Numbered from the stretch's first letter, positions 54,429 through 62,994 are shown. The stretch is 64,000 nt of DNA from Erythrobacter aureus (GCF_003355455.1 NZ_CP031357.1:1652501-1716500); one strand, 5' to 3'. The notes: generated by a model from the letters alone, not told the origin. Made by a program: numbers and translations.

Positions 54429-57400
54429 TTGGCGGGTGGGAAGAGCCAAGCAACCAATCGTGTATCGCACCATTCCGACTACAGTCGGTAAGTAGCAACT
54501 CCAACTATTCCATGGAGTTCGCCTTCGAGTCAGATCAGGCGACTTTCAACGGTGGTTTCCCCCCACCAACCTTTTGGAATCGCAAGTCGGTCAAGTTCTA
54601 TCAAACCTCGCAGGGACCAAACGGCGCCGGCTCCCAGATCGTCACCTATCAGCGTCCGTCGAGCAATGTTCTGGTAATCGCCAACAGCCAGTCCGGAGAC
54701 TGGCGTATCACCACCAATGGCGGAAATCTGGCGATCAGAAAGCCGGGACGCAGTACCGATACTCTGTTCGTCAATCGCGATACCGCCAATCGCGTCACTT
54801 CGGTAACCGACGATGGCGCGACGACATCCTACAGTTGGAATTCCATCGGAGGGAATACGGTGCTCGATCGGAGCGATGCGAGCGGCGCTGATGGCCGTGT
54901 CGTGACCGACCCGAGCATCGGTCGCCCAGGCACCGTAACGGACTCTCGCGGTGCGTCGACGGTGAACAGCTACGATTCCAACGGGCGGTTGACACGCGCT
55001 ACCTATCCGGAAGGCAATTATATCCAGTATGTCCGCGATGCGCGCGGCAACGTGACCCAGACGCGGAGAGTCGGCAAAGACGGCAGCGTGATTTCGTCGA
55101 GCGCCGGTTACGACACCACATGTTCGAATACGCTTAAATGCAACAAGCCGAACTATATCATCGATGAGCGTGGCAAGCGAACCGACTATGTTTATGGGCC
55201 TACCCACGGCATGGTCACTGAAATCCGGCGTCCGGCGCCTGCCAGCGGGCAAACACGGCCGACGACCTATTTCGAATACAGCCAGATCGCAAACAAGTGG
55301 AAGCTCACCAAGAGGCGAGACTGCAGCTCTGCTGCAAACTGCGCGGGTTCGGCGAACGAGCGCGTTGCAACCTATGGCTACGATACCTACGGTCGACATC
55401 CGGTCACGATCACTACCGCCAGCGGCAACGGCGCGGTCAGTTCCACCAGCCAGCTCGGCTACGATGCTCGCGGCAACGTGACCAGCGTCGACGGCCCTTT
55501 GTCGGGCGGCGGCGATACCACGCATTATTTCTATGACGCGCGCGACCGGCGTCGCGGCATCATCGGCCCTGATCCGGACGGCGGCGGGGCGATGTTGCGC
55601 CAAGCGATTCGGTATACATTCGATGCTGGCGGCAACATCCTGTTCGCCGATGTCGGAACGGCGACCGGAACGGGCGAAACACATTTGAACACCATGACGG
55701 TTCGCCAGCGGATCGAGAACATTTACGACAGCAAGGGGCGCCGAACGCAGCAGCGGCTCGTTTCCGCCGAACAGATCTACAACCTCACGCAATACAGCTA
55801 CGATGCCGAGAACCGGCTGTCGTGCCAGGCGATCCGGATGAATCCGGCGACCTATGCCACGCTTCCGTCTTCGGCCTGTGTGCTCGCGGCGCAGGGATCG
55901 CACGGACCGGATCGAATTACACGGTACCACTATGATCGCGATGATCGCGTTGTGCGGGTCGAAAGCGGTGTTGGGACGGCAGCGGCATCGAACGATTTCG
56001 TGGCGACCTTTACCCTCAACGGACTGACCCAGACGCTGACCGATGGTGAAAGCAACCGCACGACCTACACATACGATGCCTTCGACCGGCTGTCGCGCAC
56101 ACTCTTCCCGCATCCGACCGCGAAGAATACCTCGAACGGAGCGGACTACGAACAGCTCGGCTACGATGCAGCAAGCAATATCGTAAGCCGGCGCCTGCGC
56201 GACGGGCAGACGATCGGTTATGGCTATGACAATCTGAACCGGCTCGTCTCGAAGAACCTGCCCGGCTCAGAGCCGGATGCAAGCTACGCCTACGATTTGC
56301 TAGGGCGGCTGACGCAAGCGGTGCAGAACGGCCAGACCCTGACTTTCGGTCATGATGCGTTGGGAAGAAACACGAGTCAGTCAGGCCCGCATGGCACGCT
56401 GGGCTATCAATACGATGCAGCGGGCAGACGCACGCGGATGACCTATCCCGATGGGTTTTTCGTCACTTATGAATATCTGACGGATGGGTCGATTCTGCGG
56501 ATGCGCGAAAATGGTGGCGCGACCATTCTGGCGAACTGGGGTTATAACAGCGCCGGTGAACCGACCGGTCTGACCTATGCCAACGGGACTTCGCAATCGG
56601 TTGCGCTTGATCCGCTCGGGCGCTTGAGTTCGCTGGTGACCAATCTCGTGGGTAGCTCAGCGGACAACACACGCGGCTTTGCCTACAATCCCGCCGGACA
56701 GATCGCGCAGACGACGCAGTCGAACGACAGTTACGCGTTCAACGCGCTCGCCAATGCCGACCGGCCCTATACGGTGAATGGACGCAATCAGTACACGCAG
56801 GTCGGATCGACCGCCCTTGGCCACGATGCGCGCGGTAATCTGACCGGTTCGGGCGGCGATACGTTCGGTTATTCGAGCGAGAACTTCCTCACCAGCTACA
56901 GCCATGCGCAAGGGTCGGGCACGCTGTCCTACGATCCGCTGGGTCGGCTCTATCGCTATACCGCGCCGCAGGTCGATACGCGCTTCGCCTATGACGGTAT
57001 CGATATGATCGGGGAATACAATGCCTCGGGCACGCTGCTGCGGCGTTATGTCCACGGCCCCGGGATCGACAACCCGCTGGTCTGGTACGAAGGCGCGGGG
57101 ACGGCCGGTCGGCGCTATCTGCACAAGGACGAACGGGGCAGCGTGATTGCGGTGAGCAATGCCTCTGGCGCGATGCTGGCGATCAACAGCTACGATGAAC
57201 ACGGCATTCCGGGCACGGGCGGGCTGGGGCGGTTCCGCTATACCGGGCAGACATGGTTGCCGGAACTGGGCCTCTACTATTACAAGGCCCGTATGTATTC
57301 GCCCACGCTCGGCCGGTTCATGCAGACCGATCCGATCGGCTATGCCGACGGGATGAACATGTACGCCTATGTCGGCGGCGATCCGGTGAACATGGTCGAT

Positions 57401-58012
57401 CCGCTGGGGCTTAGTTGTGTGACGATTGGACCTGGGGTAAATAGTGCCGGGGAAATCTCGCCTGCTGTAACATATTGTGACGACGGCGGTGGCGGTGGCG
57501 GTGGCGGCGGTCCCCCGCCACGTTCACGCGGGCCTTCTGGTCCCCCGTCCGGTCCATTTGGTCCTGGTGGAGGTGGAGGTGCTCCACCGCCGAAAAAAGA
57601 AGAGCCGCAAAATGATGAGCCTTGCCCCACCACTTCTGCTGGCGATCTCGCAACCGCTGTTGGGCATGCAGAGACAGCTCACAGTGCTTTCGAAGAGCTT
57701 GCTGAAGTAGGTGGTGGGGGAAAGTATCTCCGCCCAACAGGCGTTGTTGGCAGCGTCGTTAGTTCGACAGCAACCGCAGTGGACAGTGCTGCACGCGGGG
57801 AGACAATGGATGTCACTTTCGCTCGCGTAGTTCTTCCTGCGATCGGAGGCATTGCAGGGGGCGCGATAGGAGCAGTTGGCGGCACAGCGCTGGCTGGGCC
57901 ATTCGGTGGTGCTGCCGGTGCCGTCGCGCTGGGAGCCGGTGGGGCTGAATTAGGTTCCTACCTTGCTGATCTCTATGCCGCCGATGCGCCTAGGCCGAGA
58001 GGTTGCAGGTAA
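54383..58012 (+). CDS. Rhs/YD-repeat protein, core and C-terminal tip 1
   Basis: Up to 1209 aa. Multiple YD/RHS repeats (for example [43 protein letters not shown]) end at the hyperconserved [20 protein letters not shown] and DPLGL near residue 1009. The variable tip (57411-58012) has Gly- and Pro-rich linkers and a hydrophobic glycine-zipper stretch (LPAIGGIAGGAIGAVGGTAL), suggesting membrane insertion. No nuclease motif seen. Four bases separate it from a candidate immunity gene. The 5' part lies in another frame (53811-54428). Confidence 0.88.
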   Translation: MGRPIALHVGGQPVIIGGWEEPSNQSCIAPFRLQSVSSNSNYSMEFAFESDQATFNGGFPPPTFWNRKSVKFYQTSQGPNGAGSQIVTYQRPSSNVLVIANSQSGDWRITTNGGNLAIRKPGRSTDTLFVNRDTANRVTSVTDDGATTSYSWNSIGGNTVLDRSDASGADGRVVTDPSIGRPGTVTDSRGASTVNSYDSNGRLTRATYPEGNYIQYVRDARGNVTQTRRVGKDGSVISSSAGYDTTCSNTLKCNKPNYIIDERGKRTDYVYGPTHGMVTEIRRPAPASGQTRPTTYFEYSQIANKWKLTKRRDCSSAANCAGSANERVATYGYDTYGRHPVTITTASGNGAVSSTSQLGYDARGNVTSVDGPLSGGGDTTHYFYDARDRRRGIIGPDPDGGGAMLRQAIRYTFDAGGNILFADVGTATGTGETHLNTMTVRQRIENIYDSKGRRTQQRLVSAEQIYNLTQYSYDAENRLSCQAIRMNPATYATLPSSACVLAAQGSHGPDRITRYHYDRDDRVVRVESGVGTAAASNDFVATFTLNGLTQTLTDGESNRTTYTYDAFDRLSRTLFPHPTAKNTSNGADYEQLGYDAASNIVSRRLRDGQTIGYGYDNLNRLVSKNLPGSEPDASYAYDLLGRLTQAVQNGQTLTFGHDALGRNTSQSGPHGTLGYQYDAAGRRTRMTYPDGFFVTYEYLTDGSILRMRENGGATILANWGYNSAGEPTGLTYANGTSQSVALDPLGRLSSLVTNLVGSSADNTRGFAYNPAGQIAQTTQSNDSYAFNALANADRPYTVNGRNQYTQVGSTALGHDARGNLTGSGGDTFGYSSENFLTSYSHAQGSGTLSYDPLGRLYRYTAPQVDTRFAYDGIDMIGEYNASGTLLRRYVHGPGIDNPLVWYEGAGTAGRRYLHKDERGSVIAVSNASGAMLAINSYDEHGIPGTGGLGRFRYTGQTWLPELGLYYYKARMYSPTLGRFMQTDPIGYADGMNMYAYVGGDPVNMVDPLGLSCVTIGPGVNSAGEISPAVTYCDDGGGGGGGGGPPPRSRGPSGPPSGPFGPGGGGGAPPPKKEEPQNDEPCPTTSAGDLATAVGHAETAHSAFEELAEVGGGGKYLRPTGVVGSVVSSTATAVDSAARGETMDVTFARVVLPAIGGIAGGAIGAVGGTALAGPFGGAAGAVALGAGGAELGSYLADLYAADAPRPRGCR
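56547..57408 (+). repeat. 862-bp Rhs core repeat, copy 1 (in the full-length gene)
   Basis: From ACAGCGCCGGTGAACCGACC to CCGCTGGG; repeated at 59190-60051 and 61491-62352 with equal length. This copy differs from the other two at several sites (for example codons giving SYAF, LGHDARG and LTSYSH against SYVF, LGYDARG and LTGYSH). Confidence 0.95.
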
Positions 58013-58016
58013 AACT

Positions 58017-58448
58017 ATGATGAGGAGCGAGACCACATATCGGAAGTTGCCTGTCGTGATGTGGGCTGCCGTCTTCTTCGCCTGCTCGGTATGGTTATAC
58101 CTCGCCCCGCTTTCCGCCGGTAGAATGAGGGGTGTGTTGAGGACAGAGGATGGACTAACACTTCTGGGGATGGCGGCGCTGGCGGCTTCGGTCGCAATCA
58201 CGGTATTAGCTTTGATATATGCAGTTCGTGCCCTCTTTGGTTTGCCCGCCATATCGAGCGATGGTCAAAAGCTGCGAGTTTACCTATTTCCGTTTAAGAC
58301 CATTCTGCTCTCCGAGATTGATCGGATTGTGGTAAAGCCAAACGACACCGAGATTTACGATAAGGATGGCAAGAAGCATAAAATAAACACGCGTCTGACG
58401 AATGATGCCGAATCCTTCTTTGAGGAAATCAGTACAGGTCTGCCCTAG
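58017..58448 (+). CDS. Two-helix membrane protein, candidate immunity for tip 1
   Basis: 143 aa from ATG 58017 (a second ATG follows). Two hydrophobic segments (VVMWAAVFFACSVWLYLAPL and LLGMAALAASVAITVLALIY) precede a ~65-aa cytoplasmic-style tail (LSEIDRIVVKPNDTEIYDKD, resembling small PH-like YcxB/bPH domains). Directly follows the Rhs tip. A membrane protein is what would protect against a membrane-acting toxin. Function inferred from position. Confidence 0.72.
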   Translation: MMRSETTYRKLPVVMWAAVFFACSVWLYLAPLSAGRMRGVLRTEDGLTLLGMAALAASVAITVLALIYAVRALFGLPAISSDGQKLRVYLFPFKTILLSEIDRIVVKPNDTEIYDKDGKKHKINTRLTNDAESFFEEISTGLP

Positions 58449-58844
58449 GACCTGCCGAAAAGTGACAAACCAGTTGACTGCAACATCTTCCAAAATCTCT
58501 CAGGAGCTATTGCTCAAGGGCTGGAAATTGGTTCGGATGTAACGAATGGCTTATCCGATCTCGCCTATATCGCGGCGCTATCGGGTCTTGCGCCATCGGC
58601 AGTTTTGGGAGCGGCTGCTGATCTGACCTCGGCAGGAACCGATGGTCTATCCTATCTCTTCGATCTAGCTGCAGGTAACGATATTAGAGGTCGCCTTGGC
58701 GCGTCTGGACTTAAGTTAATCCCAGATTCGGCGGCTGCCAAGGCTCTAGGTAAAGGGTTGAAAGGAACCGAGCTTGAGAACCGTATCACGGAGGGAATCG
58801 TCGACGCGATGACGCCAGAGACAAAGCGTAGGTGTGGGATCTGA
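58449..58844 (+). pseudogene. Orphan Rhs C-terminal tip fragment without core
   Basis: Open frame of 131 codons starting immediately after the immunity-candidate stop, with no usable start near its 5' end. DCNIFQNLSGAIAQGLEIGS then LAYIAALSGLAPSAVLGAAA and a C-terminus TPETKRRCGI look like a toxin tip (small-residue hydrophobic segments) severed from its DPLGL core. GTG/TTG starts further in could give a shorter product. Followed after 2 nt by another membrane protein. Confidence 0.6.
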
Positions 58845-58846
58845 TT

Positions 58847-59107
58847 ATGGGTGAGAGTTTGCCACGCTTTCTATCGTGCGTTTGCTCAATCTTGCTGATC
58901 CCAGCATCGCTGTTTTTCGATGCTACGGTCTTCTATGCCTTATGTGCCGTGAATTTCATTCTGTTCCATAGCATCTGGCTCTCTCGATATGTCACCGAGG
59001 AAGGCTTTGCCTTTACAAACGATTTTTTTATGCGCGAGATGAGACTGCCGATCATCCTGTTCGCGGTTTGCGGCCTAGTCGGCTTGGTTTTGACCTTCGA
59101 AAGTTAG
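58847..59107 (+). CDS. Small membrane protein, candidate immunity for the orphan tip
   Basis: 86 aa, about three hydrophobic segments (FLSCVCSILLIPASLFF, VFYALCAVNFILFHSIWL, LPIILFAVCGLVGLVLTF). Starts 2 nt after the orphan tip stop, as expected for a toxin-immunity pair. No family recognised. Confidence 0.68.
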   Translation: MGESLPRFLSCVCSILLIPASLFFDATVFYALCAVNFILFHSIWLSRYVTEEGFAFTNDFFMREMRLPIILFAVCGLVGLVLTFES

Positions 59108-59133
59108 CTACGCAAATCTTCTTATTGACCATC

Positions 59134-60051
59134 CCGGCTCAGTAACCGGATCGGCCCTCGCAGTATGGAAAGCCTTAGGGCGCACACCGACAGCGCCGGT
59201 GAACCGACCGGTCTGACCTATGCCAACGGGACTTCGCAATCGGTCGCGCTTGATCCGCTCGGGCGCTTGAGTTCGCTGGTGACCAATCTCGTGGGTAGCT
59301 CAGCGGACAACACACGCGGCTTTGCGTACAATCCCGCCGGACAGATCGCGCAGACGACGCAGTCGAACGACAGTTACGTGTTCAACGCGCTCGCCAATGC
59401 CGACCGGCCCTATACGGTGAATGGACGCAATCAGTATACGCAGGTCGGATCGACCGCCCTTGGCTACGATGCGCGCGGTAATCTGACCGGTTCGGGCGGC
59501 GATACGTTCGGTTATTCGAGCGAGAACTTCCTCACCGGCTACAGCCATGCGCAAGGGTCGGGCACGCTGTCCTACGATCCGCTGGGTCGGCTCTATCGCT
59601 ATACCGCGCCGCAGGTCGATACGCGCTTCGCCTATGACGGTATCGATATGATCGGGGAATACAATGCCTCGGGCACGCTGCTGCGGCGTTACGTGCATGG
59701 CCCCGGGATCGACAATCCGCTGGTCTGGTACGAAGGCGCGGGGACGGCCGGTCGGCGCTATCTGCACAAGGACGAACGGGGCAGCGTGATTGCGGTGAGC
59801 AATGCCTCTGGCGCGATGCTGGCGATCAACAGCTACGATGAACACGGCATTCCGGGCACGGGCGGGCTGGGGCGGTTCCGCTATACCGGGCAGACATGGT
59901 TGCCGGAACTGGGCCTCTACTATTACAAGGCCCGTATGTATTCGCCCACGCTCGGCCGGTTCATGCAGACCGATCCGATCGGCTATGCCGACGGGATGAA
60001 CATGTACGCCTATGTCGGGGGCGATCCGGTGAACATGGTCGATCCGCTGGG
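59134..60051 (+). repeat. 918-bp Rhs cassette repeat, copy 2
   Basis: Contains the 862-bp core repeat plus a 56-bp leader (CCGGCTCAGTAACCGG... to ...GGCGCACACCG) shared only with copy 3 at 61435-62352. I can see only two base differences between these two copies (positions 59326 and 60019 region), so they were copied recently or are homogenised by conversion. Confidence 0.95.
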
Positions 60052-60658
60052 GTTGTGCGGCAAAGAAAGTGCCGGATCCACCGAAAACGGGGTAAAGGGT
60101 GAATGTGCGACTGACGACGGCGGCAGTGGTGGCGGCGGCGGAAGTGTCATCGTCGTAACTGGCACCCGTGGTGGTGGTGGTGGTGGTGGTGGCGGAAATG
60201 TTATTGTCGTCACCGGCCGCCGCTGGCAAGCGAGCTGTAGCGTATGTGGAAACACCGCTGCCCTTGGGTTCGGCGGCAATGGACGCGTCATCGACACGGG
60301 ACAGGGAAGTGTCGGAGGAGCGCCGCCTCCGCCCCCGCCGCAAATTGATGACAACGTCATCGTCGTTACGCCTCGTCGTAATCCTTATACAGATGAAATT
60401 GAATTGGACCCCTTCGGAGATTTCGGACGATACATTTTTTCGCGGGTGGAGAGATATCGAAAAAAGGTAAATCGATGCCGAGCGGAGAGTGGCCTGTCAC
60501 AGGAACAGGCCGATACTGTGGTCGGTCTCATAGGGCTTGGGTCCGAACTTGGGCGGATAGGGGGAGCCAACGGTGTTTTGGCAGGAGCAGCAGGAGCTGG
60601 TGTTCTTGGAGCCAGTGCAGCGACGATAAGTAATTTTGCGAACTGCATGTCGAATTGA
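59165..60658 (+). CDS. Truncated Rhs cassette: core fragment + C-terminal tip 2
   Basis: 497 aa: begins [20 protein letters not shown] with no signal peptide, runs through the last ~290 residues of the Rhs core to DPLGL, then an alternative tip. The tip has Gly-tracts alternating with VIVVTGTR, NVIVVTGRR and NVIVVTPRR motifs, a Cys pair (CSVCG), and a C-terminal small-residue hydrophobic segment (VLAGAAGAGVLGASAATISN). Without an N-terminus it is probably silent unless recombined into the full-length gene. Candidate immunity genes follow. Confidence 0.85.
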   Translation: MESLRAHTDSAGEPTGLTYANGTSQSVALDPLGRLSSLVTNLVGSSADNTRGFAYNPAGQIAQTTQSNDSYVFNALANADRPYTVNGRNQYTQVGSTALGYDARGNLTGSGGDTFGYSSENFLTGYSHAQGSGTLSYDPLGRLYRYTAPQVDTRFAYDGIDMIGEYNASGTLLRRYVHGPGIDNPLVWYEGAGTAGRRYLHKDERGSVIAVSNASGAMLAINSYDEHGIPGTGGLGRFRYTGQTWLPELGLYYYKARMYSPTLGRFMQTDPIGYADGMNMYAYVGGDPVNMVDPLGLCGKESAGSTENGVKGECATDDGGSGGGGGSVIVVTGTRGGGGGGGGGNVIVVTGRRWQASCSVCGNTAALGFGGNGRVIDTGQGSVGGAPPPPPPQIDDNVIVVTPRRNPYTDEIELDPFGDFGRYIFSRVERYRKKVNRCRAESGLSQEQADTVVGLIGLGSELGRIGGANGVLAGAAGAGVLGASAATISNFANCMSN

Positions 60659-60659
60659 G

Positions 60660-61037
60660 ATGGCGAAGCGTGGTCTTAAAAGACCTCCCATCGTGATATT
60701 CGCTGTGATGGCGTTTATTGCTACGGTGTATGTTTACAATGAACACTCACGCAGCCCATTTTCTCGGCATGATTATACCTTTAAAATGAAATCGGAAAAG
60801 AGAAATTATGACTTTGCAGATTGTGTAGTCCGATCAAGCGGAAGCGATTCTGGGAATCCGATCCAGTATATAGGGCGATCGACCATTTATGGAGGCCCAC
60901 CTAGCAAAGATATCGTATTGATATCTAAGGATAGAACTATAATTATAAATATTAATCAAAGCGATGTGGCTTTCATATCTGCCCGCATGACGAACAGAGA
61001 CAGTCGTATGATTAAAATACTAGAGGAATGCGCGTGA
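60660..61037 (+). CDS. Membrane-anchored protein, candidate immunity for tip 2
   Basis: 125 aa from ATG 60660, one base after the tip 2 stop. One N-terminal membrane helix (PPIVIFAVMAFIATVYVY) and an extracytoplasmic-looking domain with DYTFKMKSEKRNYDFADCVV and C-terminal ILEECA. Markedly AT-rich, unlike the Rhs core. No family recognised. Confidence 0.68.
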   Translation: MAKRGLKRPPIVIFAVMAFIATVYVYNEHSRSPFSRHDYTFKMKSEKRNYDFADCVVRSSGSDSGNPIQYIGRSTIYGGPPSKDIVLISKDRTIIININQSDVAFISARMTNRDSRMIKILEECA

Positions 61038-61393
61038 TATTTGAAAATTTATCGCAGTTCTCGAAAGTGAACTTCATCACTCTTGTGGTCGCATCAAGAG
61101 CGCTTGTTCATACTGGATATTACGGTCTAGAGCCTGATAGGCTTTTATCTACCGTAGTGATTTTAGGGTTTTCGGTTCTTCTGATAGTATGGACCACGAA
61201 AACTCTCAAGTGGACAACATTCTTTATTATTTTTGTACCCATATCTTTTTCCGCCCTACAGTTATATCGCCTGATTTCGATAGGGGAGGCTGTGTCTGCG
61301 GTTTCTTGGGTCTCCCTCACCTTATTGGCTGTTGCCCTAGTGCCACTTTCGCAAATGCCGGTTCGTCAGAAGGTCGATAAAGGTACTTCTTGA
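61028..61393 (+). CDS. Polytopic small membrane protein downstream of tip 2
   Basis: 121 aa, overlapping the previous gene by 10 nt, about four hydrophobic segments (LLSTVVILGFSVLLIVW, WTTFFIIFVPISFSALQL, AVSWVSLTLLAVALVPL). AT-rich. Either a second immunity component or the immunity gene of a lost tip. Confidence 0.66.
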   Translation: MRVIFENLSQFSKVNFITLVVASRALVHTGYYGLEPDRLLSTVVILGFSVLLIVWTTKTLKWTTFFIIFVPISFSALQLYRLISIGEAVSAVSWVSLTLLAVALVPLSQMPVRQKVDKGTS

Positions 61394-61434
61394 ATCGCCG
61401 ATAGCTAAAAGCGGTGAAGTTCTCACCGAACGAT

Positions 61435-62352
61435 CCGGCTCAGTAACCGGATCGGCCCTCGCAGTATGGAAAGCCTTAGGGCGCACACCGACAGCGCCGG
61501 TGAACCGACCGGTCTGACCTATGCCAACGGGACTTCGCAATCGGTCGCGCTTGATCCGCTCGGGCGCTTGAGTTCGCTGGTGACCAATCTCGTGGGTAGC
61601 TCAGCGGACAACACACGCGGCTTTGCCTACAATCCCGCCGGACAGATCGCGCAGACGACGCAGTCGAACGACAGTTACGTGTTCAACGCGCTCGCCAATG
61701 CCGACCGGCCCTATACGGTGAATGGACGCAATCAGTATACGCAGGTCGGATCGACCGCCCTTGGCTACGATGCGCGCGGTAATCTGACCGGTTCGGGCGG
61801 CGATACGTTCGGTTATTCGAGCGAGAACTTCCTCACCGGCTACAGCCATGCGCAAGGGTCGGGCACGCTGTCCTACGATCCGCTGGGTCGGCTCTATCGC
61901 TATACCGCGCCGCAGGTCGATACGCGCTTCGCCTATGACGGTATCGATATGATCGGGGAATACAATGCCTCGGGCACGCTGCTGCGGCGTTACGTGCATG
62001 GCCCCGGGATCGACAATCCGCTGGTCTGGTACGAAGGCGCGGGGACGGCCGGTCGGCGCTATCTGCACAAGGACGAACGGGGCAGCGTGATTGCGGTGAG
62101 CAATGCCTCTGGCGCGATGCTGGCGATCAACAGCTACGATGAACACGGCATTCCGGGCACGGGCGGGCTGGGGCGGTTCCGCTATACCGGGCAGACATGG
62201 TTGCCGGAACTGGGCCTCTACTATTACAAGGCCCGTATGTATTCGCCCACGCTCGGCCGGTTCATGCAGACCGATCCGATCGGCTATGCCGACGGGATGA
62301 ACATGTACGCCTATGTCGGCGGCGATCCGGTGAACATGGTCGATCCGCTGGG
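61435..62352 (+). repeat. 918-bp Rhs cassette repeat, copy 3
   Basis: Nearly identical to 59134-60051. Its left end contains a perfect inverted repeat GATCCGG-CTCAGTAA-CCGGATC (61433-61454) that is imperfect in copy 2. Confidence 0.95.
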
Positions 62353-62422
62353 ATTGTGCGAACAGAACACGGGGAGCCGTATCTGCGGCGGCGGGGAAGC
62401 CTCATGGTCTCAACCCAATTAA
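61466..62422 (+). CDS. Truncated Rhs cassette 3: core fragment, frame ends before its tip
   Basis: 318 aa with the same [20 protein letters not shown] start and core as cassette 2, through DPLGL, then [20 protein letters not shown] and stop. The tip continues in another frame (62404-62994). One more G in the GGGG run at 62393-62396 would join them as [14 protein letters not shown], giving a 509-aa cassette. Probably silent, like cassette 2. Confidence 0.85.
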   Translation: MESLRAHTDSAGEPTGLTYANGTSQSVALDPLGRLSSLVTNLVGSSADNTRGFAYNPAGQIAQTTQSNDSYVFNALANADRPYTVNGRNQYTQVGSTALGYDARGNLTGSGGDTFGYSSENFLTGYSHAQGSGTLSYDPLGRLYRYTAPQVDTRFAYDGIDMIGEYNASGTLLRRYVHGPGIDNPLVWYEGAGTAGRRYLHKDERGSVIAVSNASGAMLAINSYDEHGIPGTGGLGRFRYTGQTWLPELGLYYYKARMYSPTLGRFMQTDPIGYADGMNMYAYVGGDPVNMVDPLGLCEQNTGSRICGGGEASWSQPN

Positions 62423-62994
62423 CTGGCAAGACCGGCGGAGGCGGCGGCGGTGGCGGTGGCGGCGGTGGCAAGGTGAGCGGAAATAAGATCGTGGTCACCG
62501 GGCGACGGTTCGCGACACCGGGAGGAATAAACCTCAACAACTTTCTCGGACTCCGCGTGGGACGGTCCACTCCAGAGAACTTCATCTTTGTAACAGCAGG
62601 CAGGCCGCAAAGTGATGGGCCGTGTCCTCTCCCAGCTGATGTGGCTCAGACCTACCGCAACAATCGGGAGACAGCGCTGGACCTTTTTCGATCCATTGGC
62701 TCGGATAAGGAGGTCGCCTACACGATTTACCGGAACAACAGATATGGCAATCTAGAGTCCTATTTCGAAATTGGTGAGAGCGGCCGAGTAGCGCCGACCA
62801 TCAATCGACCAGGTCTTACCCCGGTACTAATTGGACATATCCATGATGTGCCGGTGGGGCCAACAGGCTTGTTTGGCTGGGCGCATAGAGGAGCATCTGG
62901 CGGAGATATTAGAAGCAAATCGTACTACCCTCCCTCGACGAAGTTTGTTTTGCACGAACAGGTAGCTGGTGAATGTAAAGATAGCTGTTTTTAA
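62404..62994 (+). CDS. Rhs C-terminal tip 3 (frameshifted from its core)
   Basis: 196 codons from an in-frame ATG ([10 protein letters not shown]), then a 12-Gly tract, the linker motif NKIVVTGRR, and a globular domain with [39 protein letters not shown] and [20 protein letters not shown]. The HIH...D arrangement before a YYPPS segment recalls DUF4329/JAB-like metallohydrolase tips of polymorphic toxins; this is a tentative reading. The ATG may be fortuitous and the product may be made only after frame restoration. Confidence 0.7.
   Translation: MVSTQLTGKTGGGGGGGGGGGGKVSGNKIVVTGRRFATPGGINLNNFLGLRVGRSTPENFIFVTAGRPQSDGPCPLPADVAQTYRNNRETALDLFRSIGSDKEVAYTIYRNNRYGNLESYFEIGESGRVAPTINRPGLTPVLIGHIHDVPVGPTGLFGWAHRGASGGDIRSKSYYPPSTKFVLHEQVAGECKDSCF

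Noticed and set aside
54530..56113. 527-codon minus-strand frame under the Rhs gene.
   Set aside because: Shadow of the YD-repeat core; Ile/Val/Arg-rich with no domain, and similar shadows recur under each core copy (57202-56657, 60343-59300, 62146-61601).
56547..62352. Large direct repeats considered as a transposon or CRISPR-like array.
   Set aside because: They are long coding repeats of the Rhs core with different tips, with no terminal inverted repeats, transposase or short regular spacers.
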